The notes beneath the pieces were generated by a model, which worked only from the letters and a program-made list of their open reading frames with translations, ran no database searches and was not told the DNA's origin. The translations under genes were made by a program, and so were the position numbers. A DNA stretch of 64,000 bases from Bryobacterales bacterium (GTDB taxonomy: Bacteria; Acidobacteriota; Terriglobia; Bryobacterales; Bryobacteraceae), in assembly GCA_003162425.1 (NCBI GenBank), contig PMOK01000042.1, forward strand, positions 1-64,000. The letters run 5' to 3'. Numbering within the stretch: the stretch's first letter is position 1; the number at the start of each line of letters is the position of its first letter. Below are positions 31,727 through 40,616 of the stretch, one piece after another.

Positions 31727-34069
31727 TTGGACCAGATTCGTCTTCCGATCGACGATCTTCTGCCCGCAATTGCCGATTCATTGCGGCACTCGCCCAATCT
31801 GGTAATCGAAGCGCCTCCGGGCGCCGGCAAAACCACGCGCGTCCCACCCGAGTTGCTGTCGCTGATTCGAGGCCAGGTATTGGTGCTGGAACCGCGCCGA
31901 ATTGCCGCGCGAATGGCTGCCCGTAGAGTTGCCCAGGAGCGAGGCGAGCGGTTGGGCGAAACCATTGGGTATCAGGTTCGCTTTGAAGAGGTCGCGAGCG
32001 CTCGCACCCGGCTGCGCTTCCTGACCGAGGGCATCCTCACTCGAAGGCTTCTCTCAGATCCGAAACTCGCCGGCGTGGATGCTGTCGTGCTGGATGAGTT
32101 TCACGAGCGCCATCTCGAGAGCGATCTGGCATTGGCCTTACTTCGCAGGCTCCAGACCACGGTGCGGCCGGATTTGCGCATTGTTGTCATGTCGGCAACG
32201 CTGGCCGCCGCGCCCATCGCCCATTACCTGAATAGCTGTCCGATTCTTCGCTCCGAAGGCCGCCTTTTCGATCTTTCCATCACGCATCAGCCTTATTCGG
32301 CACTGCCGATCGAGAAGCAAGTGGCCGCCGCGCTTGAAAAGGTTCTAGACCACAAACACCCGGGCGACATTCTAGTCTTCCTGCCCGGAGCAGCCGAAAT
32401 TCGACGAACGGCTCGCGAATGCCAGCCATTGGTGGCGAAACACAATCTTCTGGTTCTGCCCCTGCACGGCGATCTCACGCCCGCTGAGCAGGACCGCGCG
32501 GTGTCGCCTGCCGCCCAACGAAAGGTGATTCTATCCACCAATGTCGCGGAAAGTTCCATCACCATTGACGGCGTCACCGCCGTGATCGACAGTGGACTGG
32601 CGCGCATCGCACGCGATTCGCCCTGGACCGGACTTCCCACGCTCGAAATCGGGCGCGTGAGCAAAGCCTCCGCCACGCAGCGAGCTGGCCGTGCCGCGCG
32701 CACCGCTCCCGGCCGCGTCATCCGTCTGTATACACTCGACGACTTCGAGCGACGGCCCGATCATGACGCGCCGGAAATTACGCGGCGAGAGCTTTCCGAG
32801 CTGTGCCTTAGCCTGCGAGCTATGGGAATCGCCCATCCTCAATTGCTCCAATGGCTGGATCCTCCGGGGGAAGCTGCTGTGTCACGTGCCGAGGATTTGC
32901 TGGAGCGATTAGGTGCAACCGGCGAAAAAGCACGCAGCATGGCACGCTATCCTTTGCATCCACGCCTAGCCAGGCTGGTGCTGGAAGCAGTGGAGCGAGG
33001 CGCGGGCGAAGAGGGTTGCGCAGTAGCCGGACTCCTTAGCTCAGGAGCGCGAGCCGATTCTTGCGACCTGCTGCGTTTGCTCGATAGCGAATGGGATGGC
33101 CGCACCAGGCAGCATATCGAGCAAATCCGGCGCATCGTAAAGCCTCCGAGCCAGAAGAAGCACTCCGCCGACGCACTGCCGCTTTCGATCCTTGCGGCGT
33201 TTCCCGATAGGGTCGCCCGGCGCCGGAAAGACAACCAGCTTCTGCTGGCGTCTCCAGGTGGTTCGGCGTTGCTCGCGTGCGAAAGCCAAGCCGATTTCCT
33301 GGTGGCGGTGGACATCGAGGATCGCACGGAACACGCGCTGCCACTGGTGCGGATGTACTGCGCGATCCAGCCGGAATGGCTCATCGATCTGTTTCCCGAG
33401 CGCGTCCGCGAGCGTAGCGGCGTGGAATGGAACCGCGCTGCCGAGCGCGTGGACGCAATCAGTGCATTGCTCTACGACTGCCTGGTGATCGAAGAAACGC
33501 GCAGTGGCTCACCCGACCCGGAACAAGCTGCGGCGCTGCTGGCCGAGCGAGCGCTCGAACTGGGCGTCTCGAGATTTGTTGATAACGACCAGCTTGACGA
33601 ATTTGTTGCCAGAGTATCCTTCGCGTCCGAACATGCGGCGGTTCCCAAGGTCGATGTTGAATCCGCCTTCCGCGAGCTTTGCCGCGGCCGCAAAAGTTTC
33701 GCCGAACTCAGAAGCGCCGCGCCGTCCATGATTGCGATGTTGGAGCAGCGCGCCAATCCGAAATTATTGAATGATATTGCGCCCACCCGGGTACGCCTGC
33801 CCAGCGGCCGTCAGGCGCAGATCCATTACGAAGCCGGCAAGCCGCCCTGGGTAGCGTCGCGTCTGCAAGACTTTTTCGGCATGCGAGAAACTCCACGCAT
33901 CGCGAATGGCAAAGTTCCGCTAGTGGTTCATCTGCTAGCGCCCAATCAGCGCCCGGTCCAGACCACATCGGATCTGGCGGGATTCTGGCAGCGGCTCTAT
34001 CCCCAAGTTCGGCGCGAGCTGAGCCGGCGATATCCGAAGCACGCGTGGCCGGAGAATCCTACTGCATAA
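31727..34069 (+). CDS. hrpB: ATP-dependent RNA helicase HrpB
   Basis: A DEAH/RHA-family helicase of 780 residues with TTG start. Walker A APPGAGKTT is near residue 28, the DEFH Walker B box near 121 (LDEFHERHLESDL), motif III SATL, motif V STNVAESSITIDGV and motif VI QRAGRAAR. The long C-terminal HrpB-specific region runs to RRYPKHAWPENP, a tail I recognise as conserved in HrpB. It unwinds RNA with ATP; its physiological substrate is not established in most bacteria. It follows the LolA-like gene by 4 bases. Confidence 0.93.
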   Translation: MDQIRLPIDDLLPAIADSLRHSPNLVIEAPPGAGKTTRVPPELLSLIRGQVLVLEPRRIAARMAARRVAQERGERLGETIGYQVRFEEVASARTRLRFLTEGILTRRLLSDPKLAGVDAVVLDEFHERHLESDLALALLRRLQTTVRPDLRIVVMSATLAAAPIAHYLNSCPILRSEGRLFDLSITHQPYSALPIEKQVAAALEKVLDHKHPGDILVFLPGAAEIRRTARECQPLVAKHNLLVLPLHGDLTPAEQDRAVSPAAQRKVILSTNVAESSITIDGVTAVIDSGLARIARDSPWTGLPTLEIGRVSKASATQRAGRAARTAPGRVIRLYTLDDFERRPDHDAPEITRRELSELCLSLRAMGIAHPQLLQWLDPPGEAAVSRAEDLLERLGATGEKARSMARYPLHPRLARLVLEAVERGAGEEGCAVAGLLSSGARADSCDLLRLLDSEWDGRTRQHIEQIRRIVKPPSQKKHSADALPLSILAAFPDRVARRRKDNQLLLASPGGSALLACESQADFLVAVDIEDRTEHALPLVRMYCAIQPEWLIDLFPERVRERSGVEWNRAAERVDAISALLYDCLVIEETRSGSPDPEQAAALLAERALELGVSRFVDNDQLDEFVARVSFASEHAAVPKVDVESAFRELCRGRKSFAELRSAAPSMIAMLEQRANPKLLNDIAPTRVRLPSGRQAQIHYEAGKPPWVASRLQDFFGMRETPRIANGKVPLVVHLLAPNQRPVQTTSDLAGFWQRLYPQVRRELSRRYPKHAWPENPTA

Positions 34070-34072
34070 TTA

Positions 34073-34147
34073 AGCCACGGATGGACACGGATAAACACGG
34101 ATAAAACAATCTTTCTTATCCGTGTCCATCCGTGTCCATCCGTGGCC
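34073..34147. repeat. Palindromic repeat family R4 (CCACGGATG), copy 1
   Basis: Inverted arms built of repeated CACGGATG/CACGGATAAA units (34076-34105) and their complement (34116-34145). It begins just after the helicase stop and ends before the membrane-protein start. Other copies are at 48846-48929, 56676-56753 and 58529-58588. Confidence 0.9.
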
Positions 34148-34158
34148 AATTTCTTAAT

Positions 34159-34872
34159 ATGGTGTCTATGTATCGCACGGTCTCAGCACTTCTACTGTTC
34201 GGTGTTTCCTTCGGCTATCTCGAAGCGGCGGTCGTGGTCTACCTGCGCGCGATCTACGATCCCATACGGGAGCGCATCCATCCGGGCCGCAGCCCTCAAG
34301 ATCTGTTTCCGCTCATCTCACCGGAGCAACTGAAAGCCGCTGGCCCGGAGAACGCGCGACGCCTGGCTATCGAGATTGGACGTGAAGCAGCCACCATTCT
34401 CATGCTTGCCGCGTTCGGCCTGGCGGCCGGCCGCAATTTCAATCAGCGCATGGCGGCCTTCGCCATCGCCTTCGGGCTGTGGGATATTTCGTTCTATGCA
34501 TTCCTCAAGCTGATGATCGGCTGGCCGCAGTCGCTTTTCACCTGGGACATTCTGTTTCTTATTCCGCTGCCGTGGGTGGGTCCGGTGATCACGCCCGTGC
34601 TGGTTTCTATCACTCTGATTGCCTGCGGCTTGGTCTCACTTTTCCATGGAGGCCTGCCGGCCAAGCCCTGGCAGTGGATGGCGATGATCGCCGGCGGAAT
34701 GGTGGTGATCCTGGCGTTCGTCTGGGATTTTCGAAACACCACGGCCGGCGGTCCGCCGAACCCGTTCAATTGGCCGCTATTCCTGGCCGGCGAAGCGATC
34801 GCGGTGGCAGGTTTTATCGCCGCAACAAAGAATCGAGGATTTCAGGAATCTCGAATACCGCGCGGTTCTTGA
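34159..34872 (+). CDS. Integral membrane protein of unknown function
   Basis: A protein of 237 residues with about six membrane segments: TVSALLLFGVSFGYLEAAVVVY, AATILMLAAFGLAAG, MAAFAIAFGLWDISFYAFL, LFLIPLPWVGPVITPVLV, MAMIAGGMVVILAFVW and FLAGEAIAVAGFIAA. A conserved-looking polar loop (YDPIRERIHPGRSPQDLFPL) lies between the first and second. I recognise no named family. A GTG at 34132 would place the start in the repeat, so 34159 (or 34168) is preferred. The last 59 bases overlap the 3' end of the convergent glycosyltransferase gene. Confidence 0.72.
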   Translation: MVSMYRTVSALLLFGVSFGYLEAAVVVYLRAIYDPIRERIHPGRSPQDLFPLISPEQLKAAGPENARRLAIEIGREAATILMLAAFGLAAGRNFNQRMAAFAIAFGLWDISFYAFLKLMIGWPQSLFTWDILFLIPLPWVGPVITPVLVSITLIACGLVSLFHGGLPAKPWQWMAMIAGGMVVILAFVWDFRNTTAGGPPNPFNWPLFLAGEAIAVAGFIAATKNRGFQESRIPRGS

Positions 34873-35923
34873 TGGCTGCGGCGTTCGAGCGAAAACGGGC
34901 GAAATTAACCGGATCCAACAGTTCCGCGAGACCACGATCGATCTCTCGAAACGATTTCAACACCACGCCCACCTGCATCTCGCGAATCCAATCCGTGTTG
35001 TAACGTTCCTGCGGCAGCGTCCAGGCATTCCGTTCCACTACCACGGGCAGCTTCATGTGTAGCGCTTCGCTGATGCTCCCGGGGCCTGGCTTGCCCACGA
35101 AGAAATCGGAGAGATGCATGTAATAAGGAATCTCGGCGGTGAACCCTTCGACATATTTTAGAAAGTGCGTCTCGGTGCCGCGCAGACGTTCAGCGAGTTT
35201 TTGATTTTTCCCGCAGATGAAGATGAACTGCGCGTGCGCGGTGACGCGCTTGGCGATGTCCAACATCACGCTCGATCCTGCACCGCCAAACAGGACCAAC
35301 CCTGTAGGCAGATCCGGATCCAAACCTAACCGGCGGCGCTCCTCGGCCCGATCGGCGGGCACAGGCTCATAAAACTTCGGCCGCAGGATCATACCGGAGG
35401 CGCGAAACACGCGCTCCGGCGTATGGCCCAGCTCCAACGCCTGCTCCACCGCTTTCGCGGTTCCGCAAATCAAATACTGCTCCTGTTGTTCTATCCAGAA
35501 GTGCGGCGGATAATCGGCCAAGTCGGTGAGGATTGTTACCAGCGGCGTTTCCGGCAGGCTCTGTCGCAAGGCGCGATTGAAATTGGGAATCAGCGAGACC
35601 ACCAGGTCACGCTCGCCTTCGCTCCAGAATTGCTTCAACATGCGAACCTGGCCCTGGTGATACAGACGAATCAACCCATGCATCGCCACCGTTAACTGCG
35701 GCGTACCTAACGTCCAGCCCTTCTTAAGCAGAGCGTTGTATACGTCCTCCATCCGGATACCTGTGTATTTACGGAAAATGTCGAGGGGCTCCAGGATCTC
35801 CTGCAGGTTAACCAGCCGGACTTCCCGGGGCAGTTGCTCCTGCTCGATCACGGACTTAAGTGCGTTCGCCGCGGCCTTATGCCCGCCGCCGGCTTCAAAG
35901 AACACGAAGTCAAGTTTCTTCAC
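34814..35923 (-). CDS. MGDG-synthase-type / GT28 glycosyltransferase
   Basis: A protein of 369 residues resembling processive diacylglycerol glycosyltransferases and MurG-fold enzymes. The N-terminus FFEAGGGHKAAANALKSVI is the glycine-rich acceptor-site motif of MGDG synthases. LGLDPDLPTGLVLFGGAGS and FFVGKPGPGSISEALHMKLPVVVE form the nucleotide-sugar site (GGxGS and the KPGPGSxxEA motif). It would transfer a sugar from a nucleotide donor to a membrane lipid at the inner face of the cytoplasmic membrane. The PAP2 phosphatase diverging upstream fits a membrane-lipid role. Donor and acceptor are not determined. Confidence 0.87.
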   Translation of the reverse strand: MKKLDFVFFEAGGGHKAAANALKSVIEQEQLPREVRLVNLQEILEPLDIFRKYTGIRMEDVYNALLKKGWTLGTPQLTVAMHGLIRLYHQGQVRMLKQFWSEGERDLVVSLIPNFNRALRQSLPETPLVTILTDLADYPPHFWIEQQEQYLICGTAKAVEQALELGHTPERVFRASGMILRPKFYEPVPADRAEERRRLGLDPDLPTGLVLFGGAGSSVMLDIAKRVTAHAQFIFICGKNQKLAERLRGTETHFLKYVEGFTAEIPYYMHLSDFFVGKPGPGSISEALHMKLPVVVERNAWTLPQERYNTDWIREMQVGVVLKSFREIDRGLAELLDPVNFARFRSNAAAIKNRAVFEIPEILDSLLRR

Positions 35924-36078
35924 GTTTTAGGCGTTATGCAACGAAATTGCGGCCCTGGAGTCCAACGTACAGTGTGTCATAGTACCTGCGCAGGGACAAA
36001 AACATTTTGTGGACATTATGTAGCAATCATTCTTTCAACAGAATGTAACCTGGGCGGCGGTATCATGAAATCAGGATT

Positions 36079-36594
36079 ATGCGTGGCCTAATCACTCGTG
36101 GCGACTACAGCATCATGCACCGCGCCAACAATTGGGTGGCGCCGCGCTGGGTGCGTTTCTACGTTTTGGGCGCCACACGCGGCGGCGACGGCTGGTTGTG
36201 GTATGCGATGGGACTCGCAATCCTATTCTTCGGCGGCGAAGTGCGATTCGCGGCCTTGGGCGCCGCCGGATTGTCCTCGGTGCTTAGCATCCTCTTGTTC
36301 CTCTGGTTGAAGCGGCTCACGGGACGTCGCCGGCCTTGTCATATCGAGCCGCATTGCTGGGCGAAATTGCTGCCACCAGACAAGTTCTCTTTTCCCTCCG
36401 GCCATACCATGACGGCTTTCGCTGTCGCCATTCCGCTCTCGCTGTTCTATCCGGACTTGACCATCGGCCTGTTCTTCTGTGCGCTCAGTATCGCGATGTC
36501 CCGCATCCTGCTGGGCATGCACTTTCTCAGCGATGTGGTGGCGGGCGCGCTGATTGGGACCGCGCTCGGATACCTGGGCTATTTCGCGTTTTAG
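36079..36594 (+). CDS. PAP2-family membrane phosphatase
   Basis: A protein of 171 residues with all three PAP2 signature motifs: KRLTGRRRP (KxxxxxxRP), FPSGH and SRILLGMHFLSDVV (SRxxxxxHxxxD). They are separated by membrane helices (ALGAAGLSSVLSILLFLWL, LFFCALSIAMS, ALIGTALGYLGYFAF). It dephosphorylates a lipid phosphate or undecaprenyl diphosphate at the membrane. It is short for the family, as in small PgpB-like enzymes. It diverges from the glycosyltransferase gene across a 155-base gap where I see no repeat and no convincing promoter. Confidence 0.9.
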   Translation: MRGLITRGDYSIMHRANNWVAPRWVRFYVLGATRGGDGWLWYAMGLAILFFGGEVRFAALGAAGLSSVLSILLFLWLKRLTGRRRPCHIEPHCWAKLLPPDKFSFPSGHTMTAFAVAIPLSLFYPDLTIGLFFCALSIAMSRILLGMHFLSDVVAGALIGTALGYLGYFAF

Positions 36595-36611
36595 TAAGTC
36601 CTGGAATTGCT

Positions 36612-36725
36612 GTGGCGCACGCACTTCTGCGTGCCGCGTTCACACTCGTGTGAAGGCCATGAACATAGTTCTTCCTAATGTGTTCGCAAGAGTGCGAACA
36701 CGGCACGCACGAGTGGGTGCGCCAC
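36612..36725. repeat. Four-hairpin palindromic repeat family R2, copy 3
   Basis: 114 bases with outer arms GTGGCGCACGCAC / GTGGGTGCGCCAC (one mismatch). Inner hairpins are GCACGCA-type, TTCACAC-GTGTGAA and TGTTCGCA-TGCGAACA. It lies between the convergent PAP2 and YyaL-like genes and fills almost all of the 133-base gap. Confidence 0.9.
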
Positions 36726-36727
36726 GA

Positions 36728-38512
36728 TTAGGGTTGTGCGGCTTCCGACGTGATGCGCGTCAGCTTGTCCGCTTTCGTCCGAACAGCTTCCGCACTGTGG
36801 ATCGGCGACGAACAGGTGTTGCCGGTACAGATGAACGCGGCCGCGGTCTTCAGTTCGGGATATTGCACATCCGGATTGGGCAGCCGCCCCTCACGCGTGT
36901 CCCACCACTCCAGGCGCAAATAGCCGGACGGATAGGCCGCGGCAGCGTGGAACAGCGCCTGGGCGGCGGGGTCGTCTTTATGACCGACGATCGTAATGTG
37001 AATCGGATCGCTGGAGAATTCGCGGTCGGCCAGCAACGTTCCACCCGTTGGTAAGTATTTCGCGATCATAGGAGCCGCCAGATACCGCATGGCCCGTTCC
37101 GCCATGGCGTGATAATCCTGGTTTCCCGTGTAACGCGAAAGTAGATTGCTGAAACGCGCTAGCAAGATGTTCTCCTCGCGCTCTGGCCTGGGAGTATAGG
37201 AACGATCGGTGGGCGCTTTGGAAGTGATGAAGCCTGCCTGGTCGCCCGCGAAGTTCGCATTGATGAACTTGGCTGCCGACTCGGCGCGCGCAAGCCACGC
37301 CCGGTCTCCCGTCACCTCGTAGATGGTCAGGAATGCGCGAGCCATGGTGAGGGTGTCCGCCAGATATGGCCCGGCCGAATCCTTCGCGTCATGCCGGAAT
37401 CCACCGCCGTCAAGCGCGCGCTTATCGATGATCCACTCGGCCGCGCGCACTGCCTGGTCCAGATACTGTCGATCGCCCGATGCCGCATAAAGCACAGCCA
37501 GCGCCTCAATGGCCCAACCGTTCTCGCGCGAATAAACATGCTTGTCGATGCGCGGAATGCCCAGCTTGCGACGGCCGGCATCGTCCAGCTTGAAATATGC
37601 CGCGCTATGCTTGCCCTCTATCAAGTCCGCATCCATGCTGGTGTAGAACGCACCCTCGGGCTCCGCGAGAAACGTCATCAAAAAACGCTGGACATCCTGC
37701 GCAGCTTTCAAGTATTCCGGATCGTGCCATTCCTCGTATGCCAGCGAGTAAATGCGCAGATTACCGGCCTGAAAGTTCATGATCTTTTCGAAATGCGGCT
37801 CGTTCCAATCTCCGCCCACCGAGTATTGATAGACGCCGCCCCACACACGATCGATCAGATTGAATTGCGCGTTGAGGGATTGCCGAGCCATCTCTCCGGA
37901 TTTCGCGTCGCCCGTTCGCGCGCGCGCCATGGCGTATTCGGTTGAGGTCCAATCCAGGAATTTCTGATCGAATCCCCAACTGCCGTGCTTCGAATCGTAC
38001 TGGCCGAAGTAGCGGCGCTCCAGCTCAGCCCGGAGTTCGGCGGGCAGCAGCGCGTTCTCCGGAAATTTCACCTCTGGTTCCGGACGAACTGAGGGGCCCG
38101 GCGTCGGATCGGCGATGATGGCCTTCAGCATGCCGATCATCTGTCGCGGCTCGATGTACCCCTGCCGTTTGACGATCTCGCCGCCGCCTGGCGAGAACAC
38201 CACCGTGGCCGGCCAGCCGTAGTCCTCGTACCGGTTCGAAAGGTCCGGCCGCGAATCCTGATCCACGCGGACCGGAATGTACTTGGACCCGATCAGCGCG
38301 ATCACTTCCGGTGTCTTGTACGTTGTTTCGTCCATGACGTGGCACCAATGGCACCACACCGCTTCGAGATCCAGCAGGATGAACTTGTTTTCCCGCTTAG
38401 CCTGATCGAATATGGCATCCGACCAGGGCTGCCATTCAATCGCGGCGGGTTTTTTGGATGTTGGCGCGCCCCAACACGCCATTGCGGCGACAAGAATGGT
38501 CAGAATTCTCAT
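36728..38512 (-). CDS. YyaL/SSP411-like protein: thioredoxin fold plus alpha-barrel
   Basis: A protein of 594 residues from the start at 38512. The signal peptide MRILTILVAAMACWGA is followed by a thioredoxin-like domain with the WCHWCH motif near residue 52. A long (alpha/alpha)6-barrel-like region follows (RAAEWIIDKRALDGGGF, TLTMARAFLTIYEVTG). This is the DUF255/YyaL arrangement; its biochemical role is not established. The C-terminus has a CTGNTCSSP motif. In-frame codons up to 38635 run into the palindromic repeat at 38565 and lack a signal sequence, so they are excluded. An exported version is less usual than the cytosolic one. Confidence 0.87.
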   Translation of the reverse strand: MRILTILVAAMACWGAPTSKKPAAIEWQPWSDAIFDQAKRENKFILLDLEAVWCHWCHVMDETTYKTPEVIALIGSKYIPVRVDQDSRPDLSNRYEDYGWPATVVFSPGGGEIVKRQGYIEPRQMIGMLKAIIADPTPGPSVRPEPEVKFPENALLPAELRAELERRYFGQYDSKHGSWGFDQKFLDWTSTEYAMARARTGDAKSGEMARQSLNAQFNLIDRVWGGVYQYSVGGDWNEPHFEKIMNFQAGNLRIYSLAYEEWHDPEYLKAAQDVQRFLMTFLAEPEGAFYTSMDADLIEGKHSAAYFKLDDAGRRKLGIPRIDKHVYSRENGWAIEALAVLYAASGDRQYLDQAVRAAEWIIDKRALDGGGFRHDAKDSAGPYLADTLTMARAFLTIYEVTGDRAWLARAESAAKFINANFAGDQAGFITSKAPTDRSYTPRPEREENILLARFSNLLSRYTGNQDYHAMAERAMRYLAAPMIAKYLPTGGTLLADREFSSDPIHITIVGHKDDPAAQALFHAAAAYPSGYLRLEWWDTREGRLPNPDVQYPELKTAAAFICTGNTCSSPIHSAEAVRTKADKLTRITSEAAQP

Positions 38513-38564
38513 GCTGTTTCTATCAGTATGTACGGAAACAGAACCGGATTGGATCTTTGAAAGC

Positions 38565-38643
38565 CTGTCCCCTTGCTGACGCGCGGGGCTACGGTCAGTG
38601 TCCAAGACGGTTGAGGTAGCCCCGCGCGTAAGCAAGGGGACAG
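38565..38643. repeat. Palindromic repeat family R3, copy 2
   Basis: Inverted arms CTGTCCCCTTGCTGACGCGC and complement around a centre of about 25 bases, in the 137-base gap between two minus-strand genes. Confidence 0.88.
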
Positions 38644-38649
38644 CTTTTC

Positions 38650-38976
38650 TCAGTTGGCGAGCCGTAGTTCAGCGGCGATAATTGACAGTTGAGAGGTGGT
38701 TGGGGAGTCCTTCTCGAATACCACGTGCGTGGCGCCGGCTTCCCAAATCCTGGAAAGGTTATCGGTTCCCTTTCGCGCGATTACGACAAACCGTTCTGGA
38801 TCTGATTCGAGCAAGGACAGGTTCTCGGGGCTGTTCGCATCGATCACTACAACCCCGTCCAACTTCAGGTCTGGCCGCTCCACCAAGTGGACATTATGCG
38901 CGCCATCGCGCAGCAATAGGTTTCTGAGCGCTTGAACGTAGTTGGAATCTGGGATCGCCAATTGGACCGTTTTCAT
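38650..38976 (-). CDS. Atypical receiver-like small protein
   Basis: A protein of 108 residues whose strand-helix order resembles a CheY-type receiver: VQLAIPDS, NYVQALRNLLLRDG, VVVIDANSP, FVVIARKG and EAGATHVVFEKDSP. Asp46 in VVVID could be the phosphoacceptor position, but the acidic pair of the first strand is reduced to one Asp (Asp10), and the Thr/Lys switch residues are not clear. AAAGGA stands 7 bases before the ATG. It is downstream of the REC-PAS-kinase gene, so it may belong to the signalling array. The fold is an inference and no function is assigned. Confidence 0.6.
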   Translation of the reverse strand: MKTVQLAIPDSNYVQALRNLLLRDGAHNVHLVERPDLKLDGVVVIDANSPENLSLLESDPERFVVIARKGTDNLSRIWEAGATHVVFEKDSPTTSQLSIIAAELRLAN

Positions 38977-39089
38977 AGCAAGTCCTTTGTCTGAATGGAA
39001 CTCGGAACCGTCGCTCCAAATGTGTGCGCGGGCAATGCCGCATACACGTCTTATTGATCAGCAATCCAGGGGCCAGTTCTACAGGCGAG

Positions 39090-40616
39090 TCAACGTCCCG
39101 AATGAAAGGTCTTTGTTTGCACTGGCTTCGGGACCGGTTGCGCTGCGGTTTTCTCAAAAACCAGAGAGAAGCTGACACCCGGTGCGGGTTCCCGCTTGAG
39201 CGTTCCACCCAACTGGCGCGTCAGAACATCCACAATTCCGAGACCGAGCGATTTCTTGCGAGCCGGACCAGGGGGCATTCCAACTCCATCGTCGGCCACC
39301 CGCAGTGTGACGCGATCCTCCTCATCGCAGTGCAACTCAATCAGGATTTCGCCCGTCCGCGCTCCTGGAAAAGCGTACTTGAGAGCATTGTTGACGAGTT
39401 CATTCAGGATGAGACCGCAGGGGATAGCTTGATTCAAGTCGAGTGAGACCGGGTCCAGAGCGAGCTGCAACTGCACCCGGTCGCTTCCCACGCCATGGGC
39501 GGCGAACAACTCCCGTGCCAGCGTTTCGACGTACTCGCGGAAGTCCACGTGCTCCAGATCATTGTTGCCGCAAAGCCGATCGTGGATCAATGCCATGGAT
39601 TGCACGCGGAGCTGGCTATCCCGCAGCACGGCCCGTTGTTCGGGGTCGCAAAGCTCCGCTTGCATGTTGAGCAAGCTGGATATGATCTGCAGGTTGTTTT
39701 TGACGCGATGATGCACTTCTTTCACCAACGTCTCTTGAACTGCAAGAGCAGCCGCCAGCGCGCGCTCCGTTCGTATTTGCTCGGTGATATCGATAGATAT
39801 CCCACCCAGGATGCGGCATCCAGTGGCGTCGTTAAATGGGAAGCGGTAGGAAAGCAGATGACGAATATCGCCGGCAGCGAGGCAAAGCTCTTCTACGACG
39901 TGGGATGGATTTCCGCTCTTGAGCACCGAAAGATCGCCGGCCCGTAGCCGCGCGGCCTCTGCAGCAGGCCAAAGCTCATGATCCAGCTTTCCTTCGCAGT
40001 GGGACAGGCTCATGGTCCAAACCTGCTCGCAGGTGTTGTTCATGTAAAGGATGCGGCCGTCCCGGTCTTTGATGAAGGCCAGCGCCGGGCTATGGTTCAT
40101 GAAGGAATAGAAGCGGGCCTCGCTCGCTCTCAAGGCTAGTTCAGCCTCGCGCTTTTCCTCGCGGATCTGTTTGTCTGCCAGAGCACGCCTTACCGCCGGC
40201 CCCAGGCGCCGCAGACGGTCCTTCAGCAAATAGTCGGTTGCGCCTTGCCGCATCATGGCCACGGCGGCATCCTCGCCAATGGCGCCCGACACAACGATGA
40301 AGGGAATGTCCAAACCCAAGTTCTGGAGCAACTCCAGTGCCCGCGGAGCCTCCAATTGCGGCATCCGATAGTCCGCCAGAATCACATGGGGTGGCGACTT
40401 CAGGTGATCCAGATATTCGGACTCTGTTTCCAATCGGACGCAGGTTGGATCGAACCAGCTTCGGCGCAGCTCGTGCACCATCAGCTCGGCGTCCTCCGGC
40501 CGATCTTCCAGAATCAGGACGCGGATGGGAACAGAGATTCCGTCGGGGCGATTAGCAGCAGTGAGCTCGCTGGGACCGTCTTCGGCGAGTTGACCGTCTA
40601 TGGATTGATCGAACAT
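39090..40616 (-). CDS. REC-PAS-HisKA_2 sensor histidine kinase
   Basis: A protein of 508 residues. A receiver occupies residues 30-150 (LILEDRPED, Asp82 in LADYRMP). A PAS domain follows (SFMNHSPALAFIKDRDGRIL, residues about 170-285). The HisKA_2 dimerisation helix has His302-His303 in VHHRVKNNLQIISSLLNMQ; the second His is the likely phosphoacceptor. The HATPase has NELVNNALKYAFP and DDGVGMPPG. It has no membrane segment. Its start overlaps the end of the upstream membrane kinase gene by 19 bases, so the two are translated together and probably form one pathway. Confidence 0.93.
   Translation of the reverse strand: MFDQSIDGQLAEDGPSELTAANRPDGISVPIRVLILEDRPEDAELMVHELRRSWFDPTCVRLETESEYLDHLKSPPHVILADYRMPQLEAPRALELLQNLGLDIPFIVVSGAIGEDAAVAMMRQGATDYLLKDRLRRLGPAVRRALADKQIREEKREAELALRASEARFYSFMNHSPALAFIKDRDGRILYMNNTCEQVWTMSLSHCEGKLDHELWPAAEAARLRAGDLSVLKSGNPSHVVEELCLAAGDIRHLLSYRFPFNDATGCRILGGISIDITEQIRTERALAAALAVQETLVKEVHHRVKNNLQIISSLLNMQAELCDPEQRAVLRDSQLRVQSMALIHDRLCGNNDLEHVDFREYVETLARELFAAHGVGSDRVQLQLALDPVSLDLNQAIPCGLILNELVNNALKYAFPGARTGEILIELHCDEEDRVTLRVADDGVGMPPGPARKKSLGLGIVDVLTRQLGGTLKREPAPGVSFSLVFEKTAAQPVPKPVQTKTFHSGR

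Noticed and set aside
30898-31965. Minus-strand open frame of 355 codons opposite the LolA-like and helicase genes.
   Set aside because: The plus-strand genes have a signal peptide and helicase motifs; the antisense frame has none.
25979-38643. CRISPR-like impression from repeated palindromes such as R2, R3 and R4.
   Set aside because: Copies are dispersed, not in regular arrays with spacers, and no cas gene is present.
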